Below are positions 7,031 through 14,897 of a stretch of DNA of 27,006 nt, piece after piece. The DNA is from a virus: positions 1-27,006 of IMG/VR virus record IMGVR_UViG_3300037961_001086. The stretch is one strand, 5' to 3'. The notes under the pieces were generated by a model. That model ran no database searches and was not told the origin of the DNA. It was given only the letters and a program-made list of their open reading frames with translations. A program made the position numbers and the translations under genes. Every line of letters begins with the position of its first letter. Position 1 is the stretch's first letter.

Positions 7031-7411
7031 ATGAAAAAGTTTATATTATCATTATGCTTATGGCTTGGACTATCGTCTACATGGCTACACTCGCAGTCAG
7101 TTAACTTAGATAATTTTCAAGCAATACAATTAATGAGCCTAGAAGAGTGTGCTGTAGTACAGGTAAATGCTTCTTGGAACTTTGCTAATAGATTAGACAT
7201 TGCTAAGTTGAAAGATTGTTATATAGCAGAAGTAGACTTAACTAATAAAGCTATTGGTGCAGTAATACAAAAAGAATGGAGTATAAAGGTAGTACCAACT
7301 ATTATTATATTTCAGAATGGTAAAGAAGTAAAACGATTTGAAGCAGGTATATCAATGAAGTTTGATGAACAATCTGTTTTAGAAAACATTAGGAAAGAAA
7401 TTAAAAAATAA
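7031..7411 (+). CDS. secreted thioredoxin-fold protein lacking the CXXC site
   Basis: The 126-residue protein begins with a signal peptide (MKKFILSLCLWLGLSSTW, probable cleavage near HSQ-S). A thioredoxin fold follows: VVQVNASWNFANRLD, then YIAEVDLTN, then SIKVVPTIIIFQNGKEVKRF. The cis-Pro (P89) and the NGKEV hairpin are kept. Where thioredoxins have WCGPC, this protein has W49-N-F-A-N53, so both active Cys are replaced by Asn. It cannot be a normal disulphide exchanger; a binding or structural role in the periplasm, or in the particle, is more likely. Cys remain at 9, 40 and 63. It lies among small membrane genes of the lysis region. GAGGAT precedes the start. Confidence 0.8.
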   Translation: MKKFILSLCLWLGLSSTWLHSQSVNLDNFQAIQLMSLEECAVVQVNASWNFANRLDIAKLKDCYIAEVDLTNKAIGAVIQKEWSIKVVPTIIIFQNGKEVKRFEAGISMKFDEQSVLENIRKEIKK

Positions 7412-7450
7412 GTATATTACAATTAAAAACACAAATCAAGGAGAAATAAC

Positions 7451-7756
7451 ATGGCATTTCCAAATATGAGTACTAAAAATAAAAAGACTGGAATAACTTT
7501 CGGTGAAGCATTTAAGAATGCGAGAAAAAGAGGAGCAGCTACTTTTATGTTTAATGGTAGTTCTTTTAGTACTAAAACTAAAGATGAAGTAGGTAAAAAG
7601 AATACACGTGCACAAGCTAGAGCTGCTAGAAAAAAAGGTAGAGTAGCTGCTAGAGGAGCAAAAGGTATTAAAGCTAAGATGGCTGCTAGAAAAGCAGGTA
7701 GAATGGCTGCTAGAAAAATCAAAAGAGGCAACAAAGCTTTAAGAAGATATAGCTAG
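7451..7756 (+). CDS. basic protein with FGEAFKNARKRGAATFMFNG motif (101 aa)
   Basis: The N-terminal half contains a TFGEAFKNARKRG...TFMFNGSSFSTKTKDE stretch. From memory, this resembles a short motif (F..AF..AR..G..TF.WNGK.Y.T) found in small proteins of many environmental phages. The second half is almost only Ala, Arg, Lys and Gly (repeated AARKAGRMAARK-like units), so a net charge well above +20 is expected. Such a tail probably binds nucleic acid or an acidic virion surface. AAGGAG lies just before the start. The antisense open frame across the Ala/Arg region is a shadow. Confidence 0.78.
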   Translation: MAFPNMSTKNKKTGITFGEAFKNARKRGAATFMFNGSSFSTKTKDEVGKKNTRAQARAARKKGRVAARGAKGIKAKMAARKAGRMAARKIKRGNKALRRYS

Positions 7757-7764
7757 GAGGAACG

Positions 7765-8208
7765 ATGGGAGCACCACAGAGAGGTATAAAAAATAGAAAA
7801 GCAGGTAGAACAGGTATAATTGTTGGTACTGGAGGAGCTATTGCTTATGACTTGACTAGGGGTAGAAATATTACTGGTCAGAGTTTAGGTAGAGCTGCTA
7901 CTGTTACAAGTCAAGCACTTGGTGGCATGAGAAAGTTAGGATCGCAAATAGCTACTAATTTAAAACATGCATACGGAGTTGGTAGAGGTACAGTTAAATT
8001 ATTACCAGCTAATGCAGGTACAGGTAAACCGCCGTTTAGTAAAGACCAAGTAAAAAAAGCACTTAAAAAAACAGCTAAATATGCAGCTAAAAAAACAGGA
8101 CAAGCTGCTGTGCTTAGTGGACCAGCTAAACATCCAGCTGTTATAGGTACTATTGCAGCAGGTTCTACTGTTTATGATATGTATAAGTTTATTAAAAATA
8201 ATAAATAA
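7765..8208 (+). CDS. Gly/Ala/Lys-rich basic protein of unknown function (147 aa)
   Basis: AGGAGG at 7755-7760 precedes the ATG. The protein starts MGAPQRGIKNRKAGRTGIIV, has a small Gly-rich segment (GTGGAIAYDL), a Lys-rich middle (QVKKALKKTAKYAAKKTGQA) and a mildly hydrophobic end (AVIGTIAAGSTVYDMYKFIK). It could form amphipathic helices that touch membrane or DNA. I recognise no family. It pairs with the basic protein before it, 8 bases apart, suggesting they are used together in the particle. Confidence 0.7.
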   Translation: MGAPQRGIKNRKAGRTGIIVGTGGAIAYDLTRGRNITGQSLGRAATVTSQALGGMRKLGSQIATNLKHAYGVGRGTVKLLPANAGTGKPPFSKDQVKKALKKTAKYAAKKTGQAAVLSGPAKHPAVIGTIAAGSTVYDMYKFIKNNK

Positions 8209-8221
8209 GTGAGGATAATAA

Positions 8222-8419
8222 ATGGCAAAAGAGAAAAAACTAACATTACAAGAACAAGCTGAGCAAAAAATGCAAACACTTGTAGATCAACATAATGAAC
8301 TTGTTAATTCAGCAAAAGAAACTAATGCTAGATTAGCAGAAGTAAAGCAATTACTTGTTGAACATCAAGGATATATGAAGGGATTAGAAGCTTGTGAAGA
8401 GGACTGCAAGAATGCCTAA
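8222..8419 (+). CDS. small coiled-coil protein (65 aa)
   Basis: A 65-residue protein that is nearly all one charged helix (LTLQEQAEQKMQTLVDQHNE then ETNARLAEVKQLLVEHQG). The end, LEACEEDCKNA, has two Cys four apart. It precedes the three-TM holin and overlaps its start region by 8 bases, so a lysis-related or structural helper role is possible. GAGGAT lies before the ATG. No family recognised. Confidence 0.72.
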   Translation: MAKEKKLTLQEQAEQKMQTLVDQHNELVNSAKETNARLAEVKQLLVEHQGYMKGLEACEEDCKNA

Positions 8420-8783
8420 GTTAAATGTAATAACAGGTATTATTGATAAAGTTGCTGGTCATGTAGATAAGTTTACATTAGATAAGCAAGAGAAAGCTGA
8501 ATTAATTGCTGAAATTAACAAGGCTCAGTTAGAAGTAAATAAAGTTGAAGCAGGACATACGTCTAGATTTGTAAGTGGCTGGAGGCCGTTTACGGGCTGG
8601 ATTTGTGCTACTGCACTCGGATACCATTATATTTTACAACCATTGTTAACGTTTATATTATATTCATCTGGTAATCAAATAGAATTACCTGTGTTTGATA
8701 TGACTACGTTAACAACGGTCTTGTTAGGTATGCTTGGTCTTGGGGGAATGCGTTCATTTGAGAAAGTTAAACGATCAGCCTAG
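8412..8783 (+). CDS. three-TM holin of the gene-transfer-agent type
   Basis: The ATG at 8412 (123 residues) is preferred over an in-frame GTG at 8394 that lies deeper in the preceding gene; GAGGA at 8398-8402 fits it. A charged helix (LDKQEKAELIAEINKAQLEV) leads into HTSRFVSGWRPFTGWICATA, the hallmark of the 'holin of 3TMs' family described for gene-transfer agents (GTA_holin_3TM). Hydrophobic segments follow (LGYHYILQPLLTFILY and TTLTTVLLGMLGLGG). Its job would be to open the inner membrane for the lysozyme encoded at 12862, which is unusually far away. This is the most convincing holin in the window. Confidence 0.85.
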   Translation: MPKLNVITGIIDKVAGHVDKFTLDKQEKAELIAEINKAQLEVNKVEAGHTSRFVSGWRPFTGWICATALGYHYILQPLLTFILYSSGNQIELPVFDMTTLTTVLLGMLGLGGMRSFEKVKRSA

Positions 8784-8787
8784 GAGG
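8782..8787 (+). promoter_or_regulatory. ribosome-binding site that fixes a TTG start
   Basis: AGGAGG lies four bases before TTG at 8792 and overlaps the holin stop region. There is no ATG nearby that keeps the first metal-binding motif (D12-x-H14), so this site decides the start of the metallophosphoesterase. Confidence 0.7.
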
Positions 8788-8791
8788 CATT

Positions 8792-9559
8792 TTGAAATTA
8801 AAAAAACGTGGTATAATAATACCAGACCAGCATTATCCATTACAAGATAATGCAGCTGTAAACTGTGTAGTAAAAGCAATAGAAAAAGTTAAACCTAATG
8901 TTTTTGTAAATTTAGGTGATGTTGGAGAGTGGGAGTCTGTATCTGCTTGGAAGTATAAAGATAAGAAACTACCACCGTTAGAGTTTCAAATACCTATTAT
9001 AGATGAGGATATTAGATTAGTAAATGAGGGATTAGATGTTTGGGATAAAGTTCTTAAAAAAGTCAAGTGTAAAGAAAAGTATTTACTCCAAGGTAACCAT
9101 GATCTCTGGTTGGATAATTTTGTTAGCAAATATCCTTACATGGTTAATTACACGTTTGAAAGAGCGTGTAAAATAAAAGAAAGAGGATATAAGTACACTG
9201 AATATAATTTACCTATACAAATTGGTAAGCTTACTTTTTTTCATGGTGCCTATGCAACTACGTATCATGCGAAAAAACATTTGGAAGCTTATGGAGAAAA
9301 TGTAATATACGGACATACTCATGATGTACAGAGACATACATTGACTAAACTAGGTGGTAATATTGCTGCTTGGTCAATGGGTTGTTTGAAAGATATGTCT
9401 CATGAAAAGAATAGATGGTTAAAAGGTAGGCTACATAATTGGGCACATGCTTTTGCTATCGTTGATTGGTATACGAATGGAAAGTTTAAAGTAGAAGTAG
9501 TAGAAATAGTAGATGGTAAAACATCAGTTTGGGGAGAGATAATAGATGGGAATGTTTAA
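8792..9559 (+). CDS. calcineurin-like metallophosphoesterase
   Basis: The 255-residue protein uses a TTG start directly after AGGAGG. All motifs of the two-metal phosphoesterase family are intact and in order: D12-x-H14 (IPDQHYP), GDVGE (G42-D43), GNHD (101-104) in LLQGNHDLW, an FFHGAY His (H151) and GHTH (174-177). In the family these hydrolyse phosphomonoesters or diesters, sometimes nucleic acid. The substrate here cannot be told. It has no signal peptide, so it acts in the host cytoplasm or the particle. It sits between the holin and tail genes, and phages often keep such enzymes among late genes. It overlaps the next gene by 14 bases. Confidence 0.88.
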   Translation: MKLKKRGIIIPDQHYPLQDNAAVNCVVKAIEKVKPNVFVNLGDVGEWESVSAWKYKDKKLPPLEFQIPIIDEDIRLVNEGLDVWDKVLKKVKCKEKYLLQGNHDLWLDNFVSKYPYMVNYTFERACKIKERGYKYTEYNLPIQIGKLTFFHGAYATTYHAKKHLEAYGENVIYGHTHDVQRHTLTKLGGNIAAWSMGCLKDMSHEKNRWLKGRLHNWAHAFAIVDWYTNGKFKVEVVEIVDGKTSVWGEIIDGNV

Positions 9560-9740
9560 TACATCCACTGGTAAGGGTCAAGAGTTTATAGGTACATCTA
9601 TTAATGATAGTAGACGTAAATATAATTTAAAAAATATATCTAAGAAACAAGTTAAATTGGTAGATATGAATGATATTACCAGAGGAAATATATTGTGTGC
9701 AAAATTAAGGAAAGTAGCTAATGCCAAAAGAAAACGCTAG
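9546..9740 (+). CDS. small basic protein of unknown function (64 aa)
   Basis: It begins inside the end of the phosphoesterase gene and ends 20 bases inside the next gene, so it is coupled at both ends. GGGGAGAG lies just before the ATG; a second in-frame ATG comes two codons on. The sequence MGMFNTSTGKGQEFIGTSIN is followed by a Lys/Arg-rich part (SKKQVKLVDM and KLRKVANAKRKR). No family recognised. Its position suggests a virion or assembly role. Confidence 0.62.
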   Translation: MGMFNTSTGKGQEFIGTSINDSRRKYNLKNISKKQVKLVDMNDITRGNILCAKLRKVANAKRKR

Positions 9741-12114
9741 CATAAAAAATTTTAGTGGTGGACTAAATAATAATACTAACTCAAAAGATTTATTAGATAA
9801 TGAATTTCAAGTATTAGACCAACTATCAAATGAAGTACCTGGTAAGTTATTTCCTGCTGGGTCTACATCTACTGTTAGTATAGGTAGTAATGCAATTACT
9901 AGTATTGATGGATTGATACGTGGTAATGGTTTATTACAAACTAATTTAGATAGAAACATTGGTTCTAGTGGTATAAATGAAACTGAGTATTTATTTATTA
10001 ATGATGACAATGATCACTTAGTACGTATATATGATTATACTAATAGTGCAGTAGAAACTCCTACAATAGATTATGGTGATACTGCTGGCAAGAAAGTACA
10101 GATGTATAATATTGATGGTGCTATAAGAGTAGTACCAGAATTTGGGACTTCTGTTGGTACAAATAAACCAACTATATTTGCTTTTCATAAATTTGTTAGA
10201 AGGTTAGGTGGTAGTGATACTGCTATAGACCATGAAGATACTGGTAGTTTTTCTACAAATGATTTATATATAGCACCAATAAGAGGTAGGTCTAATGTTG
10301 ATAAATACAAACCAGATGAAATGTATAATTCATTAGCTGATGGTTTTGTCAATGGATTTCATACTCCAGGTAATGGTTCAGAAGTATTTATGTTTCCAGC
10401 AACAGCTGATGACAGTTCAAATCCAACACGATTTGGTTTAAGTGCAGATGCTGCTGAACAACTTTTAGATGATTGGGATAATTCAGGTAGTGGTAATCCT
10501 TATACTGATGATAATGAAGGTGGTATGGGTGTATTCATTGGTTTTTCAGGAGATGATCTTGCAGACACAGGCTCTAGTATAGATGTTATACCAGGAACAA
10601 GATATGTATTATTTGCTTCTAAAGTTTATAAAGATTTTAATGGTAATAAACAAGAATCAGAATCAATACATATAGGACACATAGATCAGAGTGCAACTTC
10701 TACTAAAAAACAAAATTTATATTTTGGATTATTAGGTAGAATGGGTGGCAGAGAAAAAAATTATTCAGGGTTTAAATTATATTGGGCCCACGTAACTGAT
10801 ATTGATATAGTATCTGGAGCTGATGGAGAAATTAATACAGGTACATTAGGTCCTAAATATTTATTTGCTGAAGTAGATTTTGAAGAAGGTGTTCGTTATG
10901 CAGGTTCTGATTCTTATTCGTTTTTAAGTACTGTAACGATTAATAGTGAATTACAATTTGAATACCCAGGTAATTTGTATAGTAATACTTCATATGCACA
11001 ACCTTTTGAAGTAACAGAATTAAAAACAGCAGAACCTAGTTTAATAGATAAAGGTTCTGTTATAGGTCCAGCAAATACAGGTTTTAAAACAAGTACTATT
11101 TTAAATAGAAGATTGTATGTTGGTAATGTTCAATATGAAAATGAAGATGGAGAGTTAATAACTAAATCAGATAGAGTTTTAAAATCATTACCTAATAAGT
11201 TTGATATTTTTCCAGAAAATTCTTTTATAGATGTTGAAGTAGAGGATGGTGATAGTATAGTAAAGTTAGAATCTTTAGGGAATAAACTATTACAATTTAA
11301 AAAAAGAAATTTATTTATTATAAATGTTTCAAGAGATATAGAGTTTTTAGAAGCATCATTTAATTTTAAAGGTTGTAAAAAAGATTATCATGTAACAAAA
11401 GGTGATGGCTTTGTTGCTTGGTTTAATGAATATGGAGCATATATATTTAATGGTGAAACAGTTTTAGATATAACATTGGGTGCAAACGGACAATCTAAAT
11501 TAGCTAATTGGTCTGGAGATTACTATCATGATGATATGATGTTAGGATATTTACCTGAAAGTAAAGAACTTTTATTTTTAAGAACTGGTACAAAAACATT
11601 GATCTATGATTTAAAATCAGAATCTTGGAGAACTAGAAGTATGACTGTTGGTACTGCAACTAACATGGTTAATTTTAATGATGGTGATTTATATTACTTT
11701 GAACCTAATCCAGTAGAAGGTGGAGGTACAGTTACAATAAGTTTGAAAAAGTTTAATCGTGGAGTTGCTACTATGAGTACTGGTACTTTATTAAAAACAA
11801 AAGAATATGAGATGGGTTCACCTAGTGCAAGCAAAAACTTTAGTGCTTTGTATATTCGTTACACAGGACAGAATGCATCTAATATTATGGTAAAAGGATT
11901 TGGTACTAGAAAAGATAATACAGACTTAACAGTGACTAATATAAGTGCATTACAGGACTCTAATGGTGCCTTTAAAACGCTTAAATTGCCCCTTAACGAC
12001 ACTTTTAATAACTTACTTAGCATGGGTATAGAGTTAGCTGCTACAAACAGCGTAGCGAACGATTTTGAAATAGATGAAATATCTATAGTTTTTAGACAAA
12101 AGGTAGTAACATAA
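9721..12114 (+). CDS. large tail protein, possible nozzle (T7 gp12 / P22 gp10 type)
   Basis: The 797-residue protein starts with IKNFSGGLNNNTNSKDLLDN, a start shared by many phage tail and 'DNA stabilisation' proteins (SGGLN...D..dNE.....N). The body is beta-rich with repeats of short Gly turns, and later segments such as VAWFNEYGAYIFNGETVLDI and LLFLRTGTKTLIYDLKSESW look like beta-propeller blades. T7 gp12 and P22 gp10, which close the lower tail, have that fold. So a nozzle or tail-hub role is plausible but inferred. It overlaps the previous gene by 20 bases and ends in a TAATG junction. Confidence 0.72.
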   Translation: MPKENASIKNFSGGLNNNTNSKDLLDNEFQVLDQLSNEVPGKLFPAGSTSTVSIGSNAITSIDGLIRGNGLLQTNLDRNIGSSGINETEYLFINDDNDHLVRIYDYTNSAVETPTIDYGDTAGKKVQMYNIDGAIRVVPEFGTSVGTNKPTIFAFHKFVRRLGGSDTAIDHEDTGSFSTNDLYIAPIRGRSNVDKYKPDEMYNSLADGFVNGFHTPGNGSEVFMFPATADDSSNPTRFGLSADAAEQLLDDWDNSGSGNPYTDDNEGGMGVFIGFSGDDLADTGSSIDVIPGTRYVLFASKVYKDFNGNKQESESIHIGHIDQSATSTKKQNLYFGLLGRMGGREKNYSGFKLYWAHVTDIDIVSGADGEINTGTLGPKYLFAEVDFEEGVRYAGSDSYSFLSTVTINSELQFEYPGNLYSNTSYAQPFEVTELKTAEPSLIDKGSVIGPANTGFKTSTILNRRLYVGNVQYENEDGELITKSDRVLKSLPNKFDIFPENSFIDVEVEDGDSIVKLESLGNKLLQFKKRNLFIINVSRDIEFLEASFNFKGCKKDYHVTKGDGFVAWFNEYGAYIFNGETVLDITLGANGQSKLANWSGDYYHDDMMLGYLPESKELLFLRTGTKTLIYDLKSESWRTRSMTVGTATNMVNFNDGDLYYFEPNPVEGGGTVTISLKKFNRGVATMSTGTLLKTKEYEMGSPSASKNFSALYIRYTGQNASNIMVKGFGTRKDNTDLTVTNISALQDSNGAFKTLKLPLNDTFNNLLSMGIELAATNSVANDFEIDEISIVFRQKVVT

Positions 12115-12347
12115 TGAAAAGAAAGATGAGTATATTAAATTTTATATCAAACCTTGATAGCGTTAGAAATAAAATAGAAAAAATAGATAAACAATTTGAA
12201 ACACCAATAAAGACTACAATAGATAGACCTATTAATGATGAAGGTGTAGATGGTGATAGAAAAGTTGTAAGAGAAGTTGATAAAGAATTTTTATATATTA
12301 AAGTAGGTGGCAGGTGGATGAAAACAGAATTACAGGAGGTTGAATAA
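12114..12347 (+). CDS. small virion-region protein (77 aa)
   Basis: A 77-residue protein with TAATG junctions at both ends. Its N-terminus is a charged helix (LDSVRNKIEKIDKQFET), and its C-terminus (KEFLYIKVGGRWMKTELQEV) looks like a short strand pair similar to those in marine phage structural proteins that end '..LYIKV.GRW'. No function is recognised. Tight coupling to the large tail gene suggests a tail-associated role. Confidence 0.72.
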   Translation: MKRKMSILNFISNLDSVRNKIEKIDKQFETPIKTTIDRPINDEGVDGDRKVVREVDKEFLYIKVGGRWMKTELQEVE

Positions 12348-12862
12348 TGGCAACAGAAGCAAGCAATATTTTGACAATGGTAAGAACTTTTGCAGAGAGA
12401 CAAAAAGAAGAAGAGCTAGATAGACAACTTGCAGATGGACCGCTAGGATATAGTGGTGGATTAGCAGGTTTTATAGATGATATGACAGCAGGTGTATTAA
12501 CTAGAACTGCATTTAAAGAAGGTGAAGAAGCTGTTAAGGATGCTTTTGACACTAGAACTATGAAAGAAAAAATTCAAGATGAAGTAGAAGCATTTAGAGA
12601 AGTGATAGATAGTGGAGACTTTACTGCTATAGATATATTTGATTATGGTATAGCACAATTAAAAGCAAAAGGTGCAGATACAAGTGGAATAGAAAGTTTG
12701 TATCAGCAATATTTACAAGGAACAACATTAACTACAGTTGATGGGAATGGAAATAAAATACAATACCAAGACGTTGGACCTGTTTCTAATTCTACTAGTT
12801 CAGCACCAGGAGATCAAGTAGGTAAGTTTAATCCGTTCTTTAATCCTTATGGTAGGAAATAA
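12347..12862 (+). CDS. virion-region protein of unknown function (171 aa)
   Basis: An acidic, largely helical 171-residue protein coupled at both ends by TAATG. It has an AERQKEEELDRQLADGPLGY segment, a short Gly/Ala segment (YSGGLAGFIDDMTAGVLT) and a tail with KFNPFFNPYGRK. The family is not recognised. Its place between a tail gene and the lysozyme, upstream of the ejection-type proteins, suggests an internal or tail protein. Antisense open frames here are shadows. Confidence 0.72.
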   Translation: MATEASNILTMVRTFAERQKEEELDRQLADGPLGYSGGLAGFIDDMTAGVLTRTAFKEGEEAVKDAFDTRTMKEKIQDEVEAFREVIDSGDFTAIDIFDYGIAQLKAKGADTSGIESLYQQYLQGTTLTTVDGNGNKIQYQDVGPVSNSTSSAPGDQVGKFNPFFNPYGRK

Positions 12863-13359
12863 TGTTTTTAAATATTAAAAATAAATCATTCAAACAAAAG
12901 CTTTATGAACATATAAAGTTAAGAGAAGGTTATAAAGATGTAGTATATTTAGATACTCTTGGTAAACCTACTGGTGGTATAGGTCATTTACTTAGTGCAG
13001 ATGAAAAGAAAAAATATCCTGTAGATTCTATATTAAAAGAAAGTTTAATTAAAGATTGGTATGAAAAAGATATAGAGAAATCTTTAGAAGCTTGTAATGA
13101 GCAATGTAAAATATTAAATATTTATGATAAAGATTTTAAGATTGCATTAACGTCTGTTAACTTTCAACTTGGTACTAAATGGTTTAGAAAGTTTCCTAAG
13201 ACATGGCATGCACTATGTCATAAAGATTATGATTTGGCTATAGCAGAGATAACATATAAAAAACCTGGTGAGCCAGAATACTCTGATTGGTATAAACAAA
13301 CACCAGTAAGAGTAAAAGATTTTGTAGAAGCAATAGAAAATATTAAGGAGAGTGTATAA
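12862..13359 (+). CDS. T4-type lysozyme (glycoside hydrolase 24), endolysin or virion lysozyme
   Basis: The 165-residue protein has the T4 lysozyme catalytic set with exact spacing: E22 in KLREGYKD, D31 in VVYLDTLGKP and T37 in PTGGIGHL (T4: E11, D20, T26). The C-terminal half keeps NFQLGTKWFRKFPKTW and WYKQTPVRVKDFVEAI, matching the end of T4 lysozyme. It cuts the glycan of peptidoglycan. No signal peptide is visible, so release would need the holin. However, its position among virion genes rather than next to the holin leaves open a role in the particle during entry. Coupled by TAATG on both sides. Confidence 0.93.
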   Translation: MFLNIKNKSFKQKLYEHIKLREGYKDVVYLDTLGKPTGGIGHLLSADEKKKYPVDSILKESLIKDWYEKDIEKSLEACNEQCKILNIYDKDFKIALTSVNFQLGTKWFRKFPKTWHALCHKDYDLAIAEITYKKPGEPEYSDWYKQTPVRVKDFVEAIENIKESV

Positions 13360-13697
13360 TGGCACAAGATAAAAAGAAATCACCTGTGCAAATAGCAGGA
13401 GAAAATGAAGCTATGGCTGCAGATAATGTAACCGTAGATCCAAATTATGTTGCTGAAGTAGAAGCACAACAAGCAGAAATGGATAGTACTTTACAAGCTG
13501 AAAGAATTATAGCATTAGAAGAAGCTGAAAATAATACAGACCCTATACCTAATCTTGACTTTCAAAAAGATGTAGAAGCACAAAGACAAGCAACTAAAAA
13601 TGCAGCACAAGCAGAGATAGCAAAGTCATTTGATTTATTCGATATAGCAGAAGATTTAGGTTTAAAGTTTCAACCATTTAAAAACGGGGAGGAGTAA
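13359..13697 (+). CDS. acidic Ala/Glu-rich protein (112 aa)
   Basis: A 112-residue acidic protein with no hydrophobic segment. Long helical stretches rich in Ala, Glu and Gln (VAEVEAQQAEMDSTLQAERI and EAQRQATKNAAQAEIAKSF) end with a DLGLKFQPFKNGEE tail. It may be an internal virion protein or an assembly helper. Its acidic nature contrasts with the basic genes earlier. No family recognised; TAATG junctions at both ends support it. Confidence 0.72.
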   Translation: MAQDKKKSPVQIAGENEAMAADNVTVDPNYVAEVEAQQAEMDSTLQAERIIALEEAENNTDPIPNLDFQKDVEAQRQATKNAAQAEIAKSFDLFDIAEDLGLKFQPFKNGEE

Positions 13698-14275
13698 TGC
13701 CTATATTTGGAGGAGCAATAATTGGTGGTATAAAAGCATTAGCTGCTGGATTTAAAGGAGCAACTGCTTTATCTAAAGCTAGCATGTTATTATCTGGTGG
13801 TCAAATGGCATATGGTGCTTTTGTTAATAAGTCAGAAAGAGAACGAGCAGCTTCTGATAGAGCGGCAACAAGAAAGATGGCTATACAAGGACAGTTAGAT
13901 TTACGTGGTGCAGCTAAAAGTGCAGATGAACGTTCTCTAATAAGACAAGGTTTTATTAATGAAAACGTTGGAATACAAAGTGAAAGTTTTGCTAGAGAAT
14001 CTAGAGGTAGTATGAGGTCATTGGAGTCAAACATTGGAATGGGTGGACTATATGGTTCTGGTTCAGCTGATCAACTAAGACAAGATATGGCAGCTGAAAT
14101 AGCTTCAAGAGGTGCAGGTATGTCTTTAGCAGCATCGCAAGATAGATTCGGTGAAGCACAAAGAAGAGAAGCTGAGTTAAGAGATATACAAAATAGTATG
14201 TTAGAGTTATCTGTATATACAGGTAGAAACTATAATATATTAGATACATATGGTATTAGAAATAATTTAAGTTAA
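13697..14275 (+). CDS. internal virion protein candidate (T7 gp14-like size and layout)
   Basis: The 192-residue protein begins with a Gly/Ala-rich hydrophobic region (FGGAIIGGIKALAAGFKGAT and MLLSGGQMAYGAF). A long charged helix follows (SERERAASDRAATRKMAIQG), then a Gly/Ser-rich segment (IGMGGLYGSGSADQ) and another helix. T7 gp14, an ejected internal protein that forms a pore in the outer membrane, is 196 residues and has a similar N-terminal hydrophobic and helical plan. The next two genes include a giant protein in the place where T7 has gp15 and gp16. I infer an ejection role; sequence identity is not claimed. Confidence 0.68.
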   Translation: MPIFGGAIIGGIKALAAGFKGATALSKASMLLSGGQMAYGAFVNKSERERAASDRAATRKMAIQGQLDLRGAAKSADERSLIRQGFINENVGIQSESFARESRGSMRSLESNIGMGGLYGSGSADQLRQDMAAEIASRGAGMSLAASQDRFGEAQRREAELRDIQNSMLELSVYTGRNYNILDTYGIRNNLS

Positions 14276-14287
14276 AAGGAGTAAGAG

Positions 14288-14890
14288 ATGTCTTATAGTT
14301 CAAGAGTAATTAAATCATTATCAGATCTTGTACAGTCCCTACAACAGTACAATGCTAGTAAAGATGATGCAAAAGATATTGCAAAGGCTTTAATATTAGC
14401 ACAAGAACAAGCTAAGTTGCAAACAGATCAAATGTTGTTACAGAACGCAATAACTACAAATCAAGAATTAGTACAGAGTTCTTTGACAGACATATCTGCA
14501 ATATCAATGAGCGACCAGGGAGAGTTTTCATCAGCTGATTATGATAAGATGGTTGAGAGTACACCATTTTTTGCATTGAGACCTAACAGAAGAATACGTA
14601 AAAGTGCTACTTCTTATATGGATGCGTTCGATGCAGCAGATGCAACTAATCTTAATTACTATTCAAATTTAGAAGCTAAAGCTGCATTGATGGGTAGTGA
14701 TAATGTAGTAGTAGAAAAAACAAAAAGTTTAATTGATGGACAAATAAATCAATTAGAAAATTTATCAGCAACATTAAAAGATACAAAAAACAATGTAGGT
14801 TTTGTACAAGATGATAGATATGATAATTTAATATCAAGAGTAGATACTAAGTTACAACAAAAAATAGAATACAGAAAACGTTTAGACTAG
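14288..14890 (+). CDS. helical virion-region protein (200 aa), possible ejection partner
   Basis: A 200-residue protein with helical, Gln/Asp/Lys-rich segments (KALILAQEQAKLQTDQMLLQ, then LIDGQINQLENLSATLKDTK). There is no clear membrane segment. It lies 12 bases after the gp14-like gene and 7 bases before the giant gene, with GGAGTAAGAG before its ATG. Position suggests a partner of the giant protein inside the head or tail, in the place of a small second internal virion protein. No family recognised. Confidence 0.72.
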   Translation: MSYSSRVIKSLSDLVQSLQQYNASKDDAKDIAKALILAQEQAKLQTDQMLLQNAITTNQELVQSSLTDISAISMSDQGEFSSADYDKMVESTPFFALRPNRRIRKSATSYMDAFDAADATNLNYYSNLEAKAALMGSDNVVVEKTKSLIDGQINQLENLSATLKDTKNNVGFVQDDRYDNLISRVDTKLQQKIEYRKRLD

Positions 14891-14897
14891 GAGTAAA

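Noticed and set aside
7423-7734. A hydrophobic antisense frame opposite the Ala/Arg-rich protein
   Set aside because: Its Leu/Ala/Phe content is what the reverse of Ala/Lys/Arg codons gives; the + strand frame has a ribosome site and fits its neighbours.
8394-8411. A GTG start for the holin six codons upstream
   Set aside because: It lies deeper in the preceding gene without a better ribosome site; the ATG at 8412 has GAGGA upstream and gives the usual family length.
12092-12403. A Cys/Ser/Leu-rich 103-codon antisense frame
   Set aside because: It crosses three well-coupled + strand genes and shows no motif of its own.
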